A DNA stretch of 64,000 nt. Origin: Glutamicibacter ardleyensis. Its GTDB lineage: Bacteria > Actinomycetota > Actinomycetes > Actinomycetales > Micrococcaceae. The first letter of the stretch is position 1; the number at the start of each line of letters is the position of its first letter. Under the pieces are notes generated by a model. It worked only from the letters and a program-made list of their open reading frames with translations, did no database searches and was not told where the DNA came from. The position numbers and the translations under genes were made by a program. The stretch lies in assembly GCF_014644555.1 (NCBI RefSeq), contig NZ_BMKX01000013.1, forward strand, positions 31,893 through 95,892. Reading direction: 5' to 3'. Below are positions 1 through 9,692 of the stretch, piece by piece.

Positions 1-1330
1 GCTTTCTTTCTTCAGCCATTAGTTGACTTGCGTTCGCGCTCAACCGGTCGAGCTTCGCAGCGAAATGCTCCGCGAGCGAACCAGCTCCAGTAAATTGCTC
101 GTCGCAGACCGGGCAATGCTCCGAGCCTGCAATTGGGATAGTCAGTTCGAGGATCTCAATCAGAACCCTCACGTCCGTTGAAACCTCGAGCGCCTGAGAC
201 CTGGTCTCAACGGCCGCGATTTCTTGATCCAGTTCCCGAATCCTCTGGTCCAACGAGCCTATTCTTTCGGCACGTTCGCGGTCCGTGGCGACCGCCTCCG
301 CGTATAGGCTGTCAGCAAACGCAGCACGCTCCACGGCTTCGTCGTAGGCATCCGCCAAATGCCCGATTGTGGCCGCTGATAGGTTTAGCAACGTTTCCCG
401 AATCCGGTTCAGTTCGGAAAGCGTTGCGTCTCCGGTTCCCGCCTTCCACGTCTCGAACGCGGTCTGAGCTTCTTCAGCTCGAACCGTTTCGAGCTTGTCG
501 TTTTTGTCCGAGAAGAGGGCGGCGGCTTGCTTCCGCATACTGGCAATAGCGTCGACCCTAACCTGCAGTTCCCCTAGTCGGGCAAGCTCAGCCCGGCTAG
601 TCTCTGATCCTCGACCATGCTCGGTTGACGTGCTCAATAGCTCGTTCACGTCGCTCAAGTCTGGATCGCCTATAAGTTCACGAAGCAGAGAGACAGCAAC
701 GCCAAGCTGCGACCTGGCAGTATCTAGCTTCGCAGTTACCTCGCTCTGCCGCTGCTGCATGACATCGAGTTCTTCTGCTCCCCGGATCCAGCCGTGAACT
801 ATTTTCTTGCTTCGCCTCCGGTCTCCTGAAGCATGCAGTCCTTCGATGAGGGCGTCGAGATCATCGAGGCCCACGAGGGCCTTCACGAAGCGAACCAACG
901 CAGTGTCTACCTGCTTACCGGTCTCCGTATACGACTCCAGCAATCGCCCCAGTGCGGTTTGGGGAAGAAAACTTCGCTCCAAGAAATAGGTCTGCTCTGC
1001 CGGCGTCAGCGCAGCATTCCCAGTAACTTCGTCGCCGTTCATTTCGTACGATCCCACGCGAGTGACATTGCGATGGTCGGCGAGAGATAATTTAACGCTC
1101 CCGTGTGGGAAATCATGATTTCGGAGAAGCGAACGCGTGTCTCCTTTTTGTTCTTCTAAGAAACCAACTCGGCCCGTAGCGCCAAGTTCGATGGCGCTCA
1201 AGAGGCTAGTCTTTCCTGCACCGTTAGCACCGTGGACTAGTGTGATCGAACCGTCCAGCGGGATCACGCACCGCCCAGAAATACTTCGAAAGTTCTCGAC
1301 AATGAGCTCTTTTAGGCGTAGTTCAGACAT
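1..1330 (-). CDS. lmuB: Lamassu LmuB-like SMC/Rad50-type ATPase, N-terminal part
   Basis: Only about 443 N-terminal residues are visible because the gene runs off the left edge. The ATG at 1330-1328 overlaps the end of the preceding gene by 8 bases. A Walker A motif (GANGAGKT) lies at residues 34-41 after a short RecF/Rad50-like start. A long charged helical stretch follows and ends in a CPVC motif at residues 406-409 (bases 104-115), like the zinc hook at the tip of Rad50 coiled coils. In Lamassu systems the SMC-like protein senses foreign DNA and licenses the LmuA effector. The order effector, small protein, SMC protein matches that family. The missing C-terminal half should hold the return coil, signature motif and Walker B. 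A stand-alone RecN- or Rad50-like repair protein is less likely given the tight operon. Confidence 0.75.
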   Translation of the reverse strand, partial: MSELRLKELIVENFRSISGRCVIPLDGSITLVHGANGAGKTSLLSAIELGATGRVGFLEEQKGDTRSLLRNHDFPHGSVKLSLADHRNVTRVGSYEMNGDEVTGNAALTPAEQTYFLERSFLPQTALGRLLESYTETGKQVDTALVRFVKALVGLDDLDALIEGLHASGDRRRSKKIVHGWIRGAEELDVMQQRQSEVTAKLDTARSQLGVAVSLLRELIGDPDLSDVNELLSTSTEHGRGSETSRAELARLGELQVRVDAIASMRKQAAALFSDKNDKLETVRAEEAQTAFETWKAGTGDATLSELNRIRETLLNLSAATIGHLADAYDEAVERAAFADSLYAEAVATDRERAERIGSLDQRIRELDQEIAAVETRSQALEVSTDVRVLIEILELTIPIAGSEHCPVCDEQFTGAGSLAEHFAAKLDRLSANASQLMAEERK

Positions 1331-1904
1331 CTGAGCTTCCCTTGTTTAAAAATGATTCTTCGAGCCAGACACGATAACGGTCAGTCACCGCACCTGCCCC
1401 TGCCTCTGCGGCGTGGATGATTCTCATGAGATCGCGTGTGGACTGATTTTTGCCAATGGCGATTACCACATCAGCGATTCCGTCAAGCTGGGAAGTAGCG
1501 GTAACAGGCAACCGGAGCCGCAGAAGCGGGCCGATCATACGTTCTGTTGCTAACGACCCGTCCACCACTAGCACCCTAGCGAGTTCGAGAAGTTCGCTCA
1601 GCCCGGAATTCTGTGACGGCTCGCCGATCAAGATCACCGTCACGGTGCGGCGTGAGCTCGCCGAATCTAGCGCCCGCGCCAAACGTTGAACAAGCCAATA
1701 GAGTCGTAATTCGGACTCGCGTGAATCAGGCCGCTCGATGATCATCGACAGATCCATGTTTTCCTGCGGGCTCTCCCACAGATCTGAAATTTCTAGCTGA
1801 ATATCGCCGACTGTGACCTTATTGGACATTTCGACGTATCCGTTATCCATCAGAAGACGAATTACCTCTGATCGAAGCTCTTCCCGGAACTTGGTGCTCT
1901 TCAA
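1323..1904 (-). CDS. lmuC: Lamassu LmuC-like small subunit
   Basis: This 193-residue protein lies between a Sir2-domain gene (4-base ATGA overlap at 1901-1904) and an SMC-like gene (8-base overlap), so the three are almost certainly translated together. I see no catalytic motif, signal peptide or membrane segment. The sequence looks mixed alpha/beta, with an N-terminal helical stretch and a hydrophobic strand-rich middle. Known Lamassu operons carry a small accessory protein of about this size in this position, named LmuC, or DdmB in the Vibrio DdmABC system, which bridges effector and SMC protein. The call rests on position and size rather than on a motif I can point to. Confidence 0.6.
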   Translation of the reverse strand: MKSTKFREELRSEVIRLLMDNGYVEMSNKVTVGDIQLEISDLWESPQENMDLSMIIERPDSRESELRLYWLVQRLARALDSASSRRTVTVILIGEPSQNSGLSELLELARVLVVDGSLATERMIGPLLRLRLPVTATSQLDGIADVVIAIGKNQSTRDLMRIIHAAEAGAGAVTDRYRVWLEESFLNKGSSDV

Positions 1905-3568
1905 AGCCCAGCACCAGTCTCGAATCGAACCATAAGGTCCTCCATATCTATAACCGAATCAGAGATCTCGCTCCACGCTACCTCACGACGTTTACGCACC
2001 TTCCTTCCACGGCCGATTCGTCCCGTGGGCGATCGTGTCGAAGCTAAAGAGCCAAGTTTCATCTGCAGCAGAACCATGTCGTCGTGCCCGCTAATCCAGT
2101 CATCGCTCGCCATGACATCGATTGCCTCGCTAGCCCCGTGTACGACGACCAGAGTTGTCCCGGTGGATGCACGCCTGCGTGAAACCAGAATTCGACTGCC
2201 CTTTTCTTCGCTATGTAGCGAGACACGCCAACGATTTTTCTCCTCACCAAAACCGATCATTCCGACTGCCACTGCGAGAAGGTCGAGTCCCATAGCTACG
2301 ACTGCGAATCCAGTTCTGATCTGGCTTCTGGTACCTCTAGCAAAGGGAACGTATTGAGTAGCTCCGACAGTGGCGGACCCAAGATACGTCCTCAAGAAGT
2401 CTGAATACCCGTCGAGAAGGAAGTCTGCCAGCGCCGCCTCGTCTCGTCCAAACGCTATAACGATTCGCGATATGAGGCGGCGGATTCCCCTTTCCAGACT
2501 TTGCAGCATGTTCATCGGCAGATTCTGGTGCTGCTGGAGGGCTGCCGCGAGCTTTGACGCGAGCACTTCGATGAGTAGGGCCGCCGTGACCGGGCCGGCA
2601 TACGCGCCAAGCGCCGATTTCTGAAGAATACTCGGGCGTTCGCGTCCATAGTCGTCGCCGTATGCTACCTCAAGTACGTCTCTCTGGCTGGGCAGCACGG
2701 CAGGTTCAGCGAATAGGTACGCCGGATGAGTGTCGTCCCATGGCCACGGGCTGCGACTTGCTGAGGCTTGGAATATGGTTAGCAGATCGCTGTCCTGTAC
2801 TGAAAGTCCAAGTACGAGCGAGCGCGTTCGTGTGGTCAGGTCTCGCAGGTGGTCCCGCATGTGCTCATATGCAGGGTCACCGTGCAACCTGCTGATCTGA
2901 GCAGTGGTAGCGATGATCTTGTCGCGATACCGCACGGAATCGTTCAGTGCAAGAACAGCGCATCCATGAAACTTTGCGATCTCGGCATGGCCTTGAGCAT
3001 CTCTCGGATCATTAACATCGACATAGACGTCGAGTAGCGAGCTCGTCGCGGAGATGTCTGCGAGAGCTTTCTCTACTAGGCCATCCCAATTTCCAGATGC
3101 GAGGGTGGTTACGACGCCTTCGGAAATTAACATGGCGAGAATCTTGTGGGTCGGTCCAGGTTCGAGATCTGGATCCCCATACAGAATCGGTAGACCTGCA
3201 CCCTCGATGAGCAGATAGTCGTTCGGTTTCCCGGCGACTCCGACGCCCAGCACCTGGCTGTATCGCTCGCGGAGAACCTCAAGCGCAGCTGGCTCCCAAC
3301 CTATTGGGTCGGCTAAATATCGCTGACGCTCTTCCGCAAGGTGGGCATCGAGAATCTCCAGCAACGCTTCCCCATGATTACTAGCGTCGGGCTCCCCGGA
3401 GGCCGCTCGATCTCGCAGGAAACGCAGGACACGAGAAATCAGTTTAACTAGGTCAGGTACCTGATAGCGGGATATCCCAGACCCGAGCCATACGAGCCGC
3501 TTGCCGTCAGCAACATCCTCAATTAACTGTGAATGGTTTGCTTTAAGTGACCTCCATGCTTCCCGCAT
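1901..3568 (-). CDS. lmuA: Sir2-domain effector of a Lamassu system (LmuA)
   Basis: The 555-residue protein carries Sir2-like NAD-binding signatures: GSGIS at residues 29-33, SGNWDGL at 158-164, KFHG at 199-202, and GLSVQDSDL at 254-262. The remaining 290 residues have no motif I recognise and probably contact the partner proteins. Sir2 effectors of phage defence hydrolyse NAD+ and stop the infected cell. Lamassu-Sir2 is a described subtype in which such a protein is LmuA. The ATG follows a strong AGGGGG ribosome site. The operon reads leftwards, away from a divergent resolvase gene and its res site. Other Sir2 defence types (Thoeris, DSR, Sir2-HerA) fit less well because the neighbours are a 193-residue protein and an SMC ATPase. 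Confidence 0.72.
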   Translation of the reverse strand: MREAWRSLKANHSQLIEDVADGKRLVWLGSGISRYQVPDLVKLISRVLRFLRDRAASGEPDASNHGEALLEILDAHLAEERQRYLADPIGWEPAALEVLRERYSQVLGVGVAGKPNDYLLIEGAGLPILYGDPDLEPGPTHKILAMLISEGVVTTLASGNWDGLVEKALADISATSSLLDVYVDVNDPRDAQGHAEIAKFHGCAVLALNDSVRYRDKIIATTAQISRLHGDPAYEHMRDHLRDLTTRTRSLVLGLSVQDSDLLTIFQASASRSPWPWDDTHPAYLFAEPAVLPSQRDVLEVAYGDDYGRERPSILQKSALGAYAGPVTAALLIEVLASKLAAALQQHQNLPMNMLQSLERGIRRLISRIVIAFGRDEAALADFLLDGYSDFLRTYLGSATVGATQYVPFARGTRSQIRTGFAVVAMGLDLLAVAVGMIGFGEEKNRWRVSLHSEEKGSRILVSRRRASTGTTLVVVHGASEAIDVMASDDWISGHDDMVLLQMKLGSLASTRSPTGRIGRGRKVRKRREVAWSEISDSVIDMEDLMVRFETGAGL

Positions 3569-3754
3569 GCATCCCCCTCGCCCTTAGCGCAGGCCAACCG
3601 TCATAAATGCGCTGAGTATATCTTGTCATGAGTCCGTAAGGTAGTTCGTCATGGCCCCACCACTCCGACACGTCTTCCGCATCGAGATGGTAGTTCACAC
3701 CTTTCAACAGTCAAGTGATATTGCCCGCCAAAGTGACTATCTGCAGACACGATC

Positions 3755-3919
3755 CTGGCCTCGCAACCCAAGGGTTGCAAGACGTCTCATTGACTCTCAC
3801 TTCCCCAGCTGAAAAATGTTGAAAAATCAATGGTCCTAAATTCTCGCAACTATGTGTTGCAACCAGTGTCATAGAATCATGTTGACACCATTAGTTGCGA
3901 GACACTTTTCAAGGATTCC
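3755..3919 (+). promoter_or_regulatory. res recombination site and promoter of the adjacent resolvase
   Basis: Three imperfect dyads precede the resolvase start: CGCAACCC...GGGTTGCAAG near 3763-3781, CGCAACTATGTGTTGCAA near 3846-3863, and TTGACACCATTAGTTGCGAGACA near 3882-3904 (only parts quoted as one motif). This is the three-subsite layout of a Tn3/Pin-type res site. A diverged copy in opposite orientation lies at 55189-55385. The site also separates the divergent Lamassu operon from the resolvase. Confidence 0.65.
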
Positions 3920-4498
3920 ATGACCAAGCTGATCGGATACGCCCGAGTATCAACCAAAACCCAAGACGCCGACCGGCAAATCCAAGACCTGTTGGCAGCT
4001 GGCGTCCGCCGCGATGACCTCTATATCGACCACGGCCTATCAGGTGCGCTGAGTAAAAGACCAGGGTTGGACAAAGCCCTCGACTCGCTGCACCCGGACG
4101 ATACCCTGGTGATCACCACCTTGGACAGACTCGGACGCTCCACCCAGAAAATGCTCGACCTCGCCCAAGAACTTCGCGAACGGAATATCGGACTACGGGT
4201 ACTCAACCTCGGCGGCGGCGATGTGGATACCAAGACACCCATGGGAGCTATGGTCTTCACCGTCATGGCCGCACTCGCCCAAATGGAACTTGAGATCAAA
4301 CGCGAACGCATCAACGACTCCGTCACCAAACGCCGCACCACCGGAGGGGACCTCGGCGGCCGGCGCCCGACATTCACTGAATCGCAGATCCGTACAGCTT
4401 CGAAACTTATTCAGGCCGGTGAACCAGCGACCCAGGTAGCCCGAGATATGGGAATGTCCCGGGCAACGCTCTACCGCAGAATCAAGGCTCTGGATTAA
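3920..4498 (+). CDS. Serine recombinase (resolvase/invertase family)
   Basis: The 192-residue protein has the catalytic serine in YARVST near the N-terminus, the TTLDRLGRS motif of the resolvase active site, the long E helix (ALAQMELEIKRERI) and a C-terminal helix-turn-helix (ATQVARDMGMSRATLYRRI). It would resolve or invert DNA between res sites and repress its own promoter. The ATG follows a dyad-rich res region and an AAGGA-like sequence. It is divergent from the Lamassu operon. A second res copy at 55.2-55.4 kb retains only the first five codons of a related gene. No transposase of a matching Tn3-type element is in the window. Confidence 0.93.
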   Translation: MTKLIGYARVSTKTQDADRQIQDLLAAGVRRDDLYIDHGLSGALSKRPGLDKALDSLHPDDTLVITTLDRLGRSTQKMLDLAQELRERNIGLRVLNLGGGDVDTKTPMGAMVFTVMAALAQMELEIKRERINDSVTKRRTTGGDLGGRRPTFTESQIRTASKLIQAGEPATQVARDMGMSRATLYRRIKALD

Positions 4499-4594
4499 AC
4501 AGACTTGAACCTTTGACCGAAGCAATAAGATTCACGCTATCCACTGCCCCATGAACCAAAACCCGGACCCGCTAACGCCGCCACGGGACAGGCA

Positions 4595-5296
4595 CTAAAG
4601 TTCTCTGGCGCGCCGTACGTTCCTCACCCCGACAACGATAAACAGCACAGGGACTATGAGAAACACACCAGTAAAAATCAGCACCAGCAAGACGCCGCGG
4701 GGCATCTGCCCGGCATCAAGCTCTTTATAGGCATGTTGCAGAACAAAGTCTTCAGGATGCTCAGGATCGTAGTAGAGCTCCACTGCATCTCCTTCACGCC
4801 AGAATGGTTTAGGGTACTGATCAGAAGAGGCAACCTTGGAGGTGGACAAGAAGTCCCTTGTCCGGGTTTGGGTATGTTCTACACGACCCTCAATTTTTTC
4901 ACTACTATGCTCGTACGTGATGAAAGCACTCGTCGTGGTGGTGTATTGACGTGACCCTTCCCGTGCCCTGCGTGATGAATGTTCCACTGCGACGGACCCA
5001 ATGATGCCGATGGCCGAAACACCTTCTGATCTCAACCGATCGTAACTGCGTTGTTCCTCAAACTGACCCATAAATGCGACAGCACCAACAAATACGATGA
5101 CCACAGCCAGTCCCAGACCGATCCATCGGAATACACCGGTGCGTCGCGCAATCCGATCTTTATCCCAGCCAGGAGCGAAATACCCGTTGCCATAGCCGTC
5201 ATTGCGATACCAATTGGTGGTGTTGCTCATTTCGAAAGCAAACTTGGACGACGTTTGCTGCTCAGAACGTCGCCATCCTGCAGGCGGTTCAAACAT
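4595..5296 (-). CDS. DUF3592-like membrane protein
   Basis: Two hydrophobic segments flank a soluble middle: one near residues 57-76 (WIGLGLAVVIVFVGAVAFMG) and one near the C-terminus (GVLLVLIFTGVFLIVPVLFI), counted from this start. The middle contains the WREGDAVELYYDPEHPEDF pattern typical of DUF3592 proteins, whose function is unknown. I chose the ATG at 5296 because GAGGGAG stands just upstream; an in-frame GTG at 5353 would add 19 residues but lacks a clear ribosome site. The gene stands alone and converges on the resolvase. Confidence 0.7.
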   Translation of the reverse strand: MFEPPAGWRRSEQQTSSKFAFEMSNTTNWYRNDGYGNGYFAPGWDKDRIARRTGVFRWIGLGLAVVIVFVGAVAFMGQFEEQRSYDRLRSEGVSAIGIIGSVAVEHSSRRAREGSRQYTTTTSAFITYEHSSEKIEGRVEHTQTRTRDFLSTSKVASSDQYPKPFWREGDAVELYYDPEHPEDFVLQHAYKELDAGQMPRGVLLVLIFTGVFLIVPVLFIVVGVRNVRRAREL

Positions 5297-5353
5297 CGCA
5301 ACTCCCTCATCTTGCGAGGCGACGGTTTGAGATTTTTTAGATTTGTCAGGCAC

Positions 5354-6641
5354 GGATGGGATTCACTTTCATTGTGGTGGCGACGTCCTAGTTTATTCAG
5401 GGGGTGTTAGCCAAAGGGAATTGTCATGATAGCTCTTCCCTTCCCGCAATGGATCCGGACAGCTCGTCCTCGTACTCGACGCTTAGCGAGCGCTTATGAG
5501 TTGGGAGGTGGTCTGCGCACTCCGAAGGAAAGCAGCAAAAACAGAAGAACCGGACGCAATCCGGGCAGCAGCCGGCCGCGCCAGCGGACACCCGTTTCCA
5601 GATAACGAGCAACAAGATAAAGTGGAAACTCAGGGCGGCGGGCGGAACCCTTTAGCTCAAACTCGCCGCCCTCTTCAACCCATGCAACTGTTCAAACCCT
5701 GCACGTTAACTGTCCGGATCTAATAGATGCATATCAGCTGTTGCCGTGCCTTGCTGCAACCTAAATTCTGTGAATTAACTGAATCTCCCCATGTAGGCCT
5801 ATGTTGTTCCAGATGATCGGTTTATGATCGAGATGCGAACTCACACAGCGCACATAACTGAATAACCTTTTCGCGAGGTCGAGCAAAGCGTTCCGGGGAT
5901 ACTCCGGAACGCTTTCTCACATTTTCGGCCTTTCAGGCCAAGTACATCACTCTCTAATCGCTCCATGGTTCCCACCTAGAAATATGGGGTTAAGTCCCAA
6001 AATGTGTGTATGGAACTCACCGAAATCGCGCATCATAGTATTGTCACCACAGCAGGGTCTAACCACCTACGCAGGAATAACCAGATATACCCCTGGATTC
6101 CAAGAAATCCTTGGGGGCGCAAAGATCTCATCTCGGGCTGGGAGCCCTGCGCCTTCTTGGGGGAAAGACGCAGGGCCTGCCACTGCTCAAATTCATTTTG
6201 GGGAATAAATTTGAGATACCCAAAGTGGCACTATTCGATGTTAACAACACACATCAGATGTAAGAAATTTGGGAGCCTGCATCGCAGGTTGCCAGGGATT
6301 TGGGTATGCACCGTTCAATCCTGACACGGACGGCCGCATCAAATAATTATATTTTTAGGCCACTATCGATACCGTGTTGCCCTGAAGAAATGCACCACAC
6401 ACGGACCACATGACAGCTCTACTTTGAACGGTTTAAATATCTCTCACTGGATTTGCAGACGCCCAGAGCCTCCCACTGATTCAATGGCCAATTTCCGTGT
6501 TAGGAGTATTCTCAGAAGATCACTCCACGAAGATCACCGAGCGCCACAAGCGACACCCGGGGAAACGCACCTGCATAAAATAATGCAGTAACGCACGTGG
6601 TCGGTCAGCTTGGGGAGAGCTGCCCTCGACGGAGGAAAAAC
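5354..6641. other. 1.3-kb stretch without a convincing gene
   Basis: Apart from the terminator hairpin at 5888-5915 I find no gene with a credible start and codon pattern. Short open frames on both strands here look random. A second hairpin (GCCCTGCG...CGCAGGGC, about 6147-6177) has no T-tract and no clear role. The stretch probably holds decayed DNA and the promoter of the gene at 6642. Confidence 0.5.
5888..5915. terminator. Rho-independent terminator-like hairpin
   Basis: A perfect 9-bp stem (GCGTTCCGG / CCGGAACGC) with a 7-base loop is followed by a short T-run. No intact gene ends directly in front of it, so it may belong to a decayed unit or a small RNA. Confidence 0.6.
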
Positions 6642-7082
6642 ATGAACACGCCTGAACTGCATACCCACACCACCGAGCGCCTCAATGAGCTGCTGCACTG
6701 CCCTGAAACACGAAGGCACTTCACCGCGTATGGATGGGTGGAAGGTATGCCGGTAGTCTTTGCGCACCGAGCTGAGCTGGTGGAAGACGTCATGGGTTTC
6801 GTTTCCGTCCATGGGCGGGCTGTGGTCCTGGTGCTCACTGACGCTCAAACCGACGCCTTGCAACTCTGGCATGTCACCATTCCCAGCCCCATCTTCACCA
6901 GAGTTCCAACCTTGCCATCGGGAACTACGCTCGAGGAACTCTGCGTCAGGCACAGCGAGAATAGGATCACGCCCTTTCGCGTCCATTTCTGGGCCCATAG
7001 CGCCGCACTCCACCAGATCCCCCTCTACGTCAGCAACGATAACCACCCGGCGGATGCCCAGCAATCATCTGACAATCGCTGA
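6642..7082 (+). CDS. Conserved hypothetical protein, paralogue A
   Basis: The 146-residue protein starts at the ATG following GGAGGAAAAAC, a strong ribosome site; an upstream in-frame GTG is less likely. It is clearly related to the product of the gene at 7464: both share TERLNELL/AERVSELL, GWV(E/Q)GMPVV, A-E-(L/P)-V-(E/N)-DVMG, VS(V/M)HGR and a late FRV(H/K)(F/Y)WAS/AHSA pattern. I recognise no family, signal peptide or membrane segment. The product is probably a small soluble protein of one mixed alpha/beta domain. The two copies are separated by about 380 bases and each has its own ribosome site. Confidence 0.75.
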   Translation: MNTPELHTHTTERLNELLHCPETRRHFTAYGWVEGMPVVFAHRAELVEDVMGFVSVHGRAVVLVLTDAQTDALQLWHVTIPSPIFTRVPTLPSGTTLEELCVRHSENRITPFRVHFWAHSAALHQIPLYVSNDNHPADAQQSSDNR

Positions 7083-7463
7083 AACATGTGCCAATCCCCT
7101 AGTCAAACCTCTGAAATTTCTGAGAATCCTTGCCGATCCCCAGTTTCGACGCTTCATATACGCTCTGAGCAACACGCGGCTCCCTGTCTTTACCTGCCTG
7201 ACTAGTCATTTTTCAGCATCTTCCTTTAATGTAGATTTTCTTTCCACAGGCAATGCAGTTCCCTCAAAAAACTGCCAATTTATCAGTTGACGTGAACTTT
7301 TATTAATGTTCATCTGCATCGGTAGCTTTGTTGCGCCGATCGTCTTAGGGTGGAAACAACACACTAAAGAACCACAGTGACAGGCAGCCAGTCTGCATTG
7401 CGCCTTGTTCCAAGCTGATGGGGATCACTCGGAAGACTCAAGAACACAGTGGAGGTAGTACCA
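7083..7463. other. Spacer between the two paralogues
   Basis: I see no gene here. An AT-rich part (7200-7320) probably carries the promoter of the second paralogue. Confidence 0.5.
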
Positions 7464-7898
7464 ATGCCAGGACGTCTCGTAAGAACACAAACGGCCGAAC
7501 GAGTGAGCGAACTGCTCGGATCACGCGAAGGACGCAATCACCTCACCGCGCACGGTTGGGTTCAGGGAATGCCAGTGGTCATGGCTGTGCCTGCCGAACC
7601 GGTCAACGACGTCATGGGCATGGTATCCATGCACGGGCGTTCGGCGTTGGTTGCCATGCTCGACGCTGGTTCTGATGAACTCAAATTCCTCTATGTTTCC
7701 ACGCCGAACCCGGCATTGCAGCAAGTTGATCCGGAAGAAGCTACAGCTCAAATCCAAGAGCTGTTTGCTCGCACAGGGAATCAAGGCGCGGTAACTTTCC
7801 GAGTGAAGTATTGGGCTTCCTGCGCAGTGACACTGCCCATCCCGGTGTTCCACCCGGCGGCAGACACGAAAAGCTACGGGCAGCGTTTGAGCCTTTGA
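7464..7898 (+). CDS. Conserved hypothetical protein, paralogue B
   Basis: The 144-residue protein starts at the ATG preceded by GGAGG with 8-base spacing; an in-frame GTG 15 bases upstream overlaps that ribosome site and is unlikely. It aligns along its length with the product of the gene at 6642 (shared GWVQGMPVV, DVMGMVSMHGR and FRVKYWAS blocks). The conserved central block suggests one compact domain; the tails differ. No family is recognised. A lone tandem pair with diverged tails suggests duplication followed by specialisation rather than an operon with other genes. Confidence 0.78.
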   Translation: MPGRLVRTQTAERVSELLGSREGRNHLTAHGWVQGMPVVMAVPAEPVNDVMGMVSMHGRSALVAMLDAGSDELKFLYVSTPNPALQQVDPEEATAQIQELFARTGNQGAVTFRVKYWASCAVTLPIPVFHPAADTKSYGQRLSL

Positions 7899-8105
7899 CC
7901 CTTTCCGCACACTATCGGATGGCAGAGAAAGGAGCATTGCGGCTCAAGGCCAGTCATCGGCCATGCCGCACAGCTAAATCCGCAGCTCTCAACAAGCCAG
8001 ATTTTAATCGCTCCGGTCTCCCCCAGTCTTACCAGCATCGCTCAGCTTCGAAAGCTGAGCAGGTTCAGGTTTAGCTTCAGAAATCAAGCGCGCCTGTGGT
8101 ACGTG

Positions 8106-8387
8106 CTACGAGGGCGGATGCTCATGCGACTCCGGAGAAAGCTTCTGCAGGTCGTGCTTTACCGCGTCGGGGCTTTCTCCTGCCGCGAGACGATGCACAG
8201 CTTCGAGCAGTCCTTGGACCTCTGCAACGCGGTGAGACCAATATGAGGTCTCTAAACCGAAACCTAAAGCCGACTCCTTGACGAACTGCTGCAACCCGTC
8301 GCGGTGGGTCTCCAAAGCGCTGGTCAGGTCATCGTACTGGTCAGGTGAGAGAGATAGATGAATGTCTTTGCGTTGGGTGTTCAACAT
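8106..8387 (-). CDS. Small hypothetical protein
   Basis: This 93-residue protein starts at an ATG with AGGAG directly upstream. It is hydrophilic and predicted mostly helical (LSPDQYDDLTSALETHRDG...), with no signal peptide, membrane segment or motif I know. It converges on the paralogue gene ending at 7898. I cannot give it a function. Confidence 0.6.
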   Translation of the reverse strand: MLNTQRKDIHLSLSPDQYDDLTSALETHRDGLQQFVKESALGFGLETSYWSHRVAEVQGLLEAVHRLAAGESPDAVKHDLQKLSPESHEHPPS

Positions 8388-9153
8388 GAACTCCTGGGTT
8401 GTCCAATAGTTCTATGGCCTCTGACCTTACTGCCGGGCAACAGGTATAGGTCAAGACCAGAGAGATTTACTCAGCAACCCACAAGAACCGTAAACAGTCA
8501 TGAAGAATCAGTCTTTGCTGAAGTGCAGGACCCACGCCCCGAGGTAAATCGAATTGGGATTGTCCCGGTCAAGCCTAAGGGAGCACCGGCATGCTACGCC
8601 ATGACGCAGGCCTCACCGGCAGTTCTTCGCCCGGTTCCCGTGAACAGCCACTTGAGGCATCCGAATGGCCGTGTTTCTCCTCGCGGTCAATATCCTCTAT
8701 TCACGGTGGACCGCAAGACGGAAGCATTGGAGACACAACCTCTTACGGGCACGACTCAAAATCTAAAAATCAGCCAAAAAATCTGAGGTCAGCTGCATCC
8801 CGTAAACCACTGACAATGGAGTGTGGGAAATACCGTTCCGGAATCAGGTTTCGGGAATCTGAAAAGACTGCGAATCCACTCACTGACGGATAATGCGCGA
8901 GCAGTTGATCCTGCATCCCATTAGCGATGGTTTTCGAGGCAACTTGTCAGTTTCAGAAGTTCTCAGCACTTCTGTCCATCGTCCTCAGCACTATGCCCAG
9001 CTGCCCGTAGAGGGAGCCCTTACTGGACAAAAATTCATGTCGATCCCCACAAAACCAAGCATTCGTCACGGTTCAATGTAATGGAGAATGCAGGATCCCT
9101 GGGTATTGACCGAATTTCAGATATGGCACTACCTGGCATGGTTAGGATGAGGC
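8388..9153. other. 766-base stretch without a recognised gene
   Basis: Open frames here are short and lack ribosome sites. I see no IS end, tRNA or clear terminator. The right end should hold the promoter for the membrane gene pair at 9154. Confidence 0.5.
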
Positions 9154-9692
9154 ATGGACACCGAATCCAGTACCTCTGACACCTTAGACGATTCCACTTT
9201 GTATGATGTCGTCGATGCCCGGAGCGGGCGAAACGGACGTGTGGCACGCCGCTTTCTCTTATGGTTGCTTGCGCTTTTTGTGCTGACCATGCTGGCTGGT
9301 GTCTTCGGCCAGGTATCACTCATTAAAAGTGCATCTCCGGGATATGAGCTTTCCGTGACCGCTCCGCGTACGACGAGGGCCGGAATGGACGCAACAGTCA
9401 GCTTGGAATTGCTTTCCGCACAGAAGATTTCCGGACCGATTAGCGTTGAAATTGAACAAGACTATTTCAATGGTTTTTCAACGCATGATTTTCCCCGGCA
9501 CCCGATGGTGAGAGTAGCGACGGAAAATTTTTGGTACTCGACTATGACGCCCCAGATCACGTGACTTTTCGCTTAGATATTAATGGAACCATGAGCCAGG
9601 ACAGTTCAATCTTCGACTCGGGTGAAGTCCGCGTTTACGTCGGTGATGAATTGGTAGCCTCTGCTGAACTCAAGACCTGGAAGGTTCTTTGA
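9154..9692 (+). pseudogene. Frameshifted single-pass membrane protein gene
   Basis: The gene starts at an ATG after GGATGAGGC. The first frame encodes a soluble N-terminus, one membrane segment near residues 33-51 (FLLWLLALFVLTMLAGVFG) and a beta-rich outer part up to about 9495. There the reading frame shifts within TTTTCCCCGG, and the good sequence continues in another frame (DGESSDGKFLVLDYDAPD ... TWKVL), ending in a TGA at 9690-9692 that overlaps the next ATG by one base. The first frame instead runs to a stop at 9564. That one-base coupling to the DUF421 gene shows the two were an operon. The shift may be a true mutation or a sequencing error at a homopolymer. Family not recognised. Confidence 0.7.

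Noticed and set aside
6147..6177. A GC-rich hairpin considered as an integron attC or transposon end
   Set aside because: No integrase, no core-site pattern (GTTRRRY), and no cassette-like neighbours.
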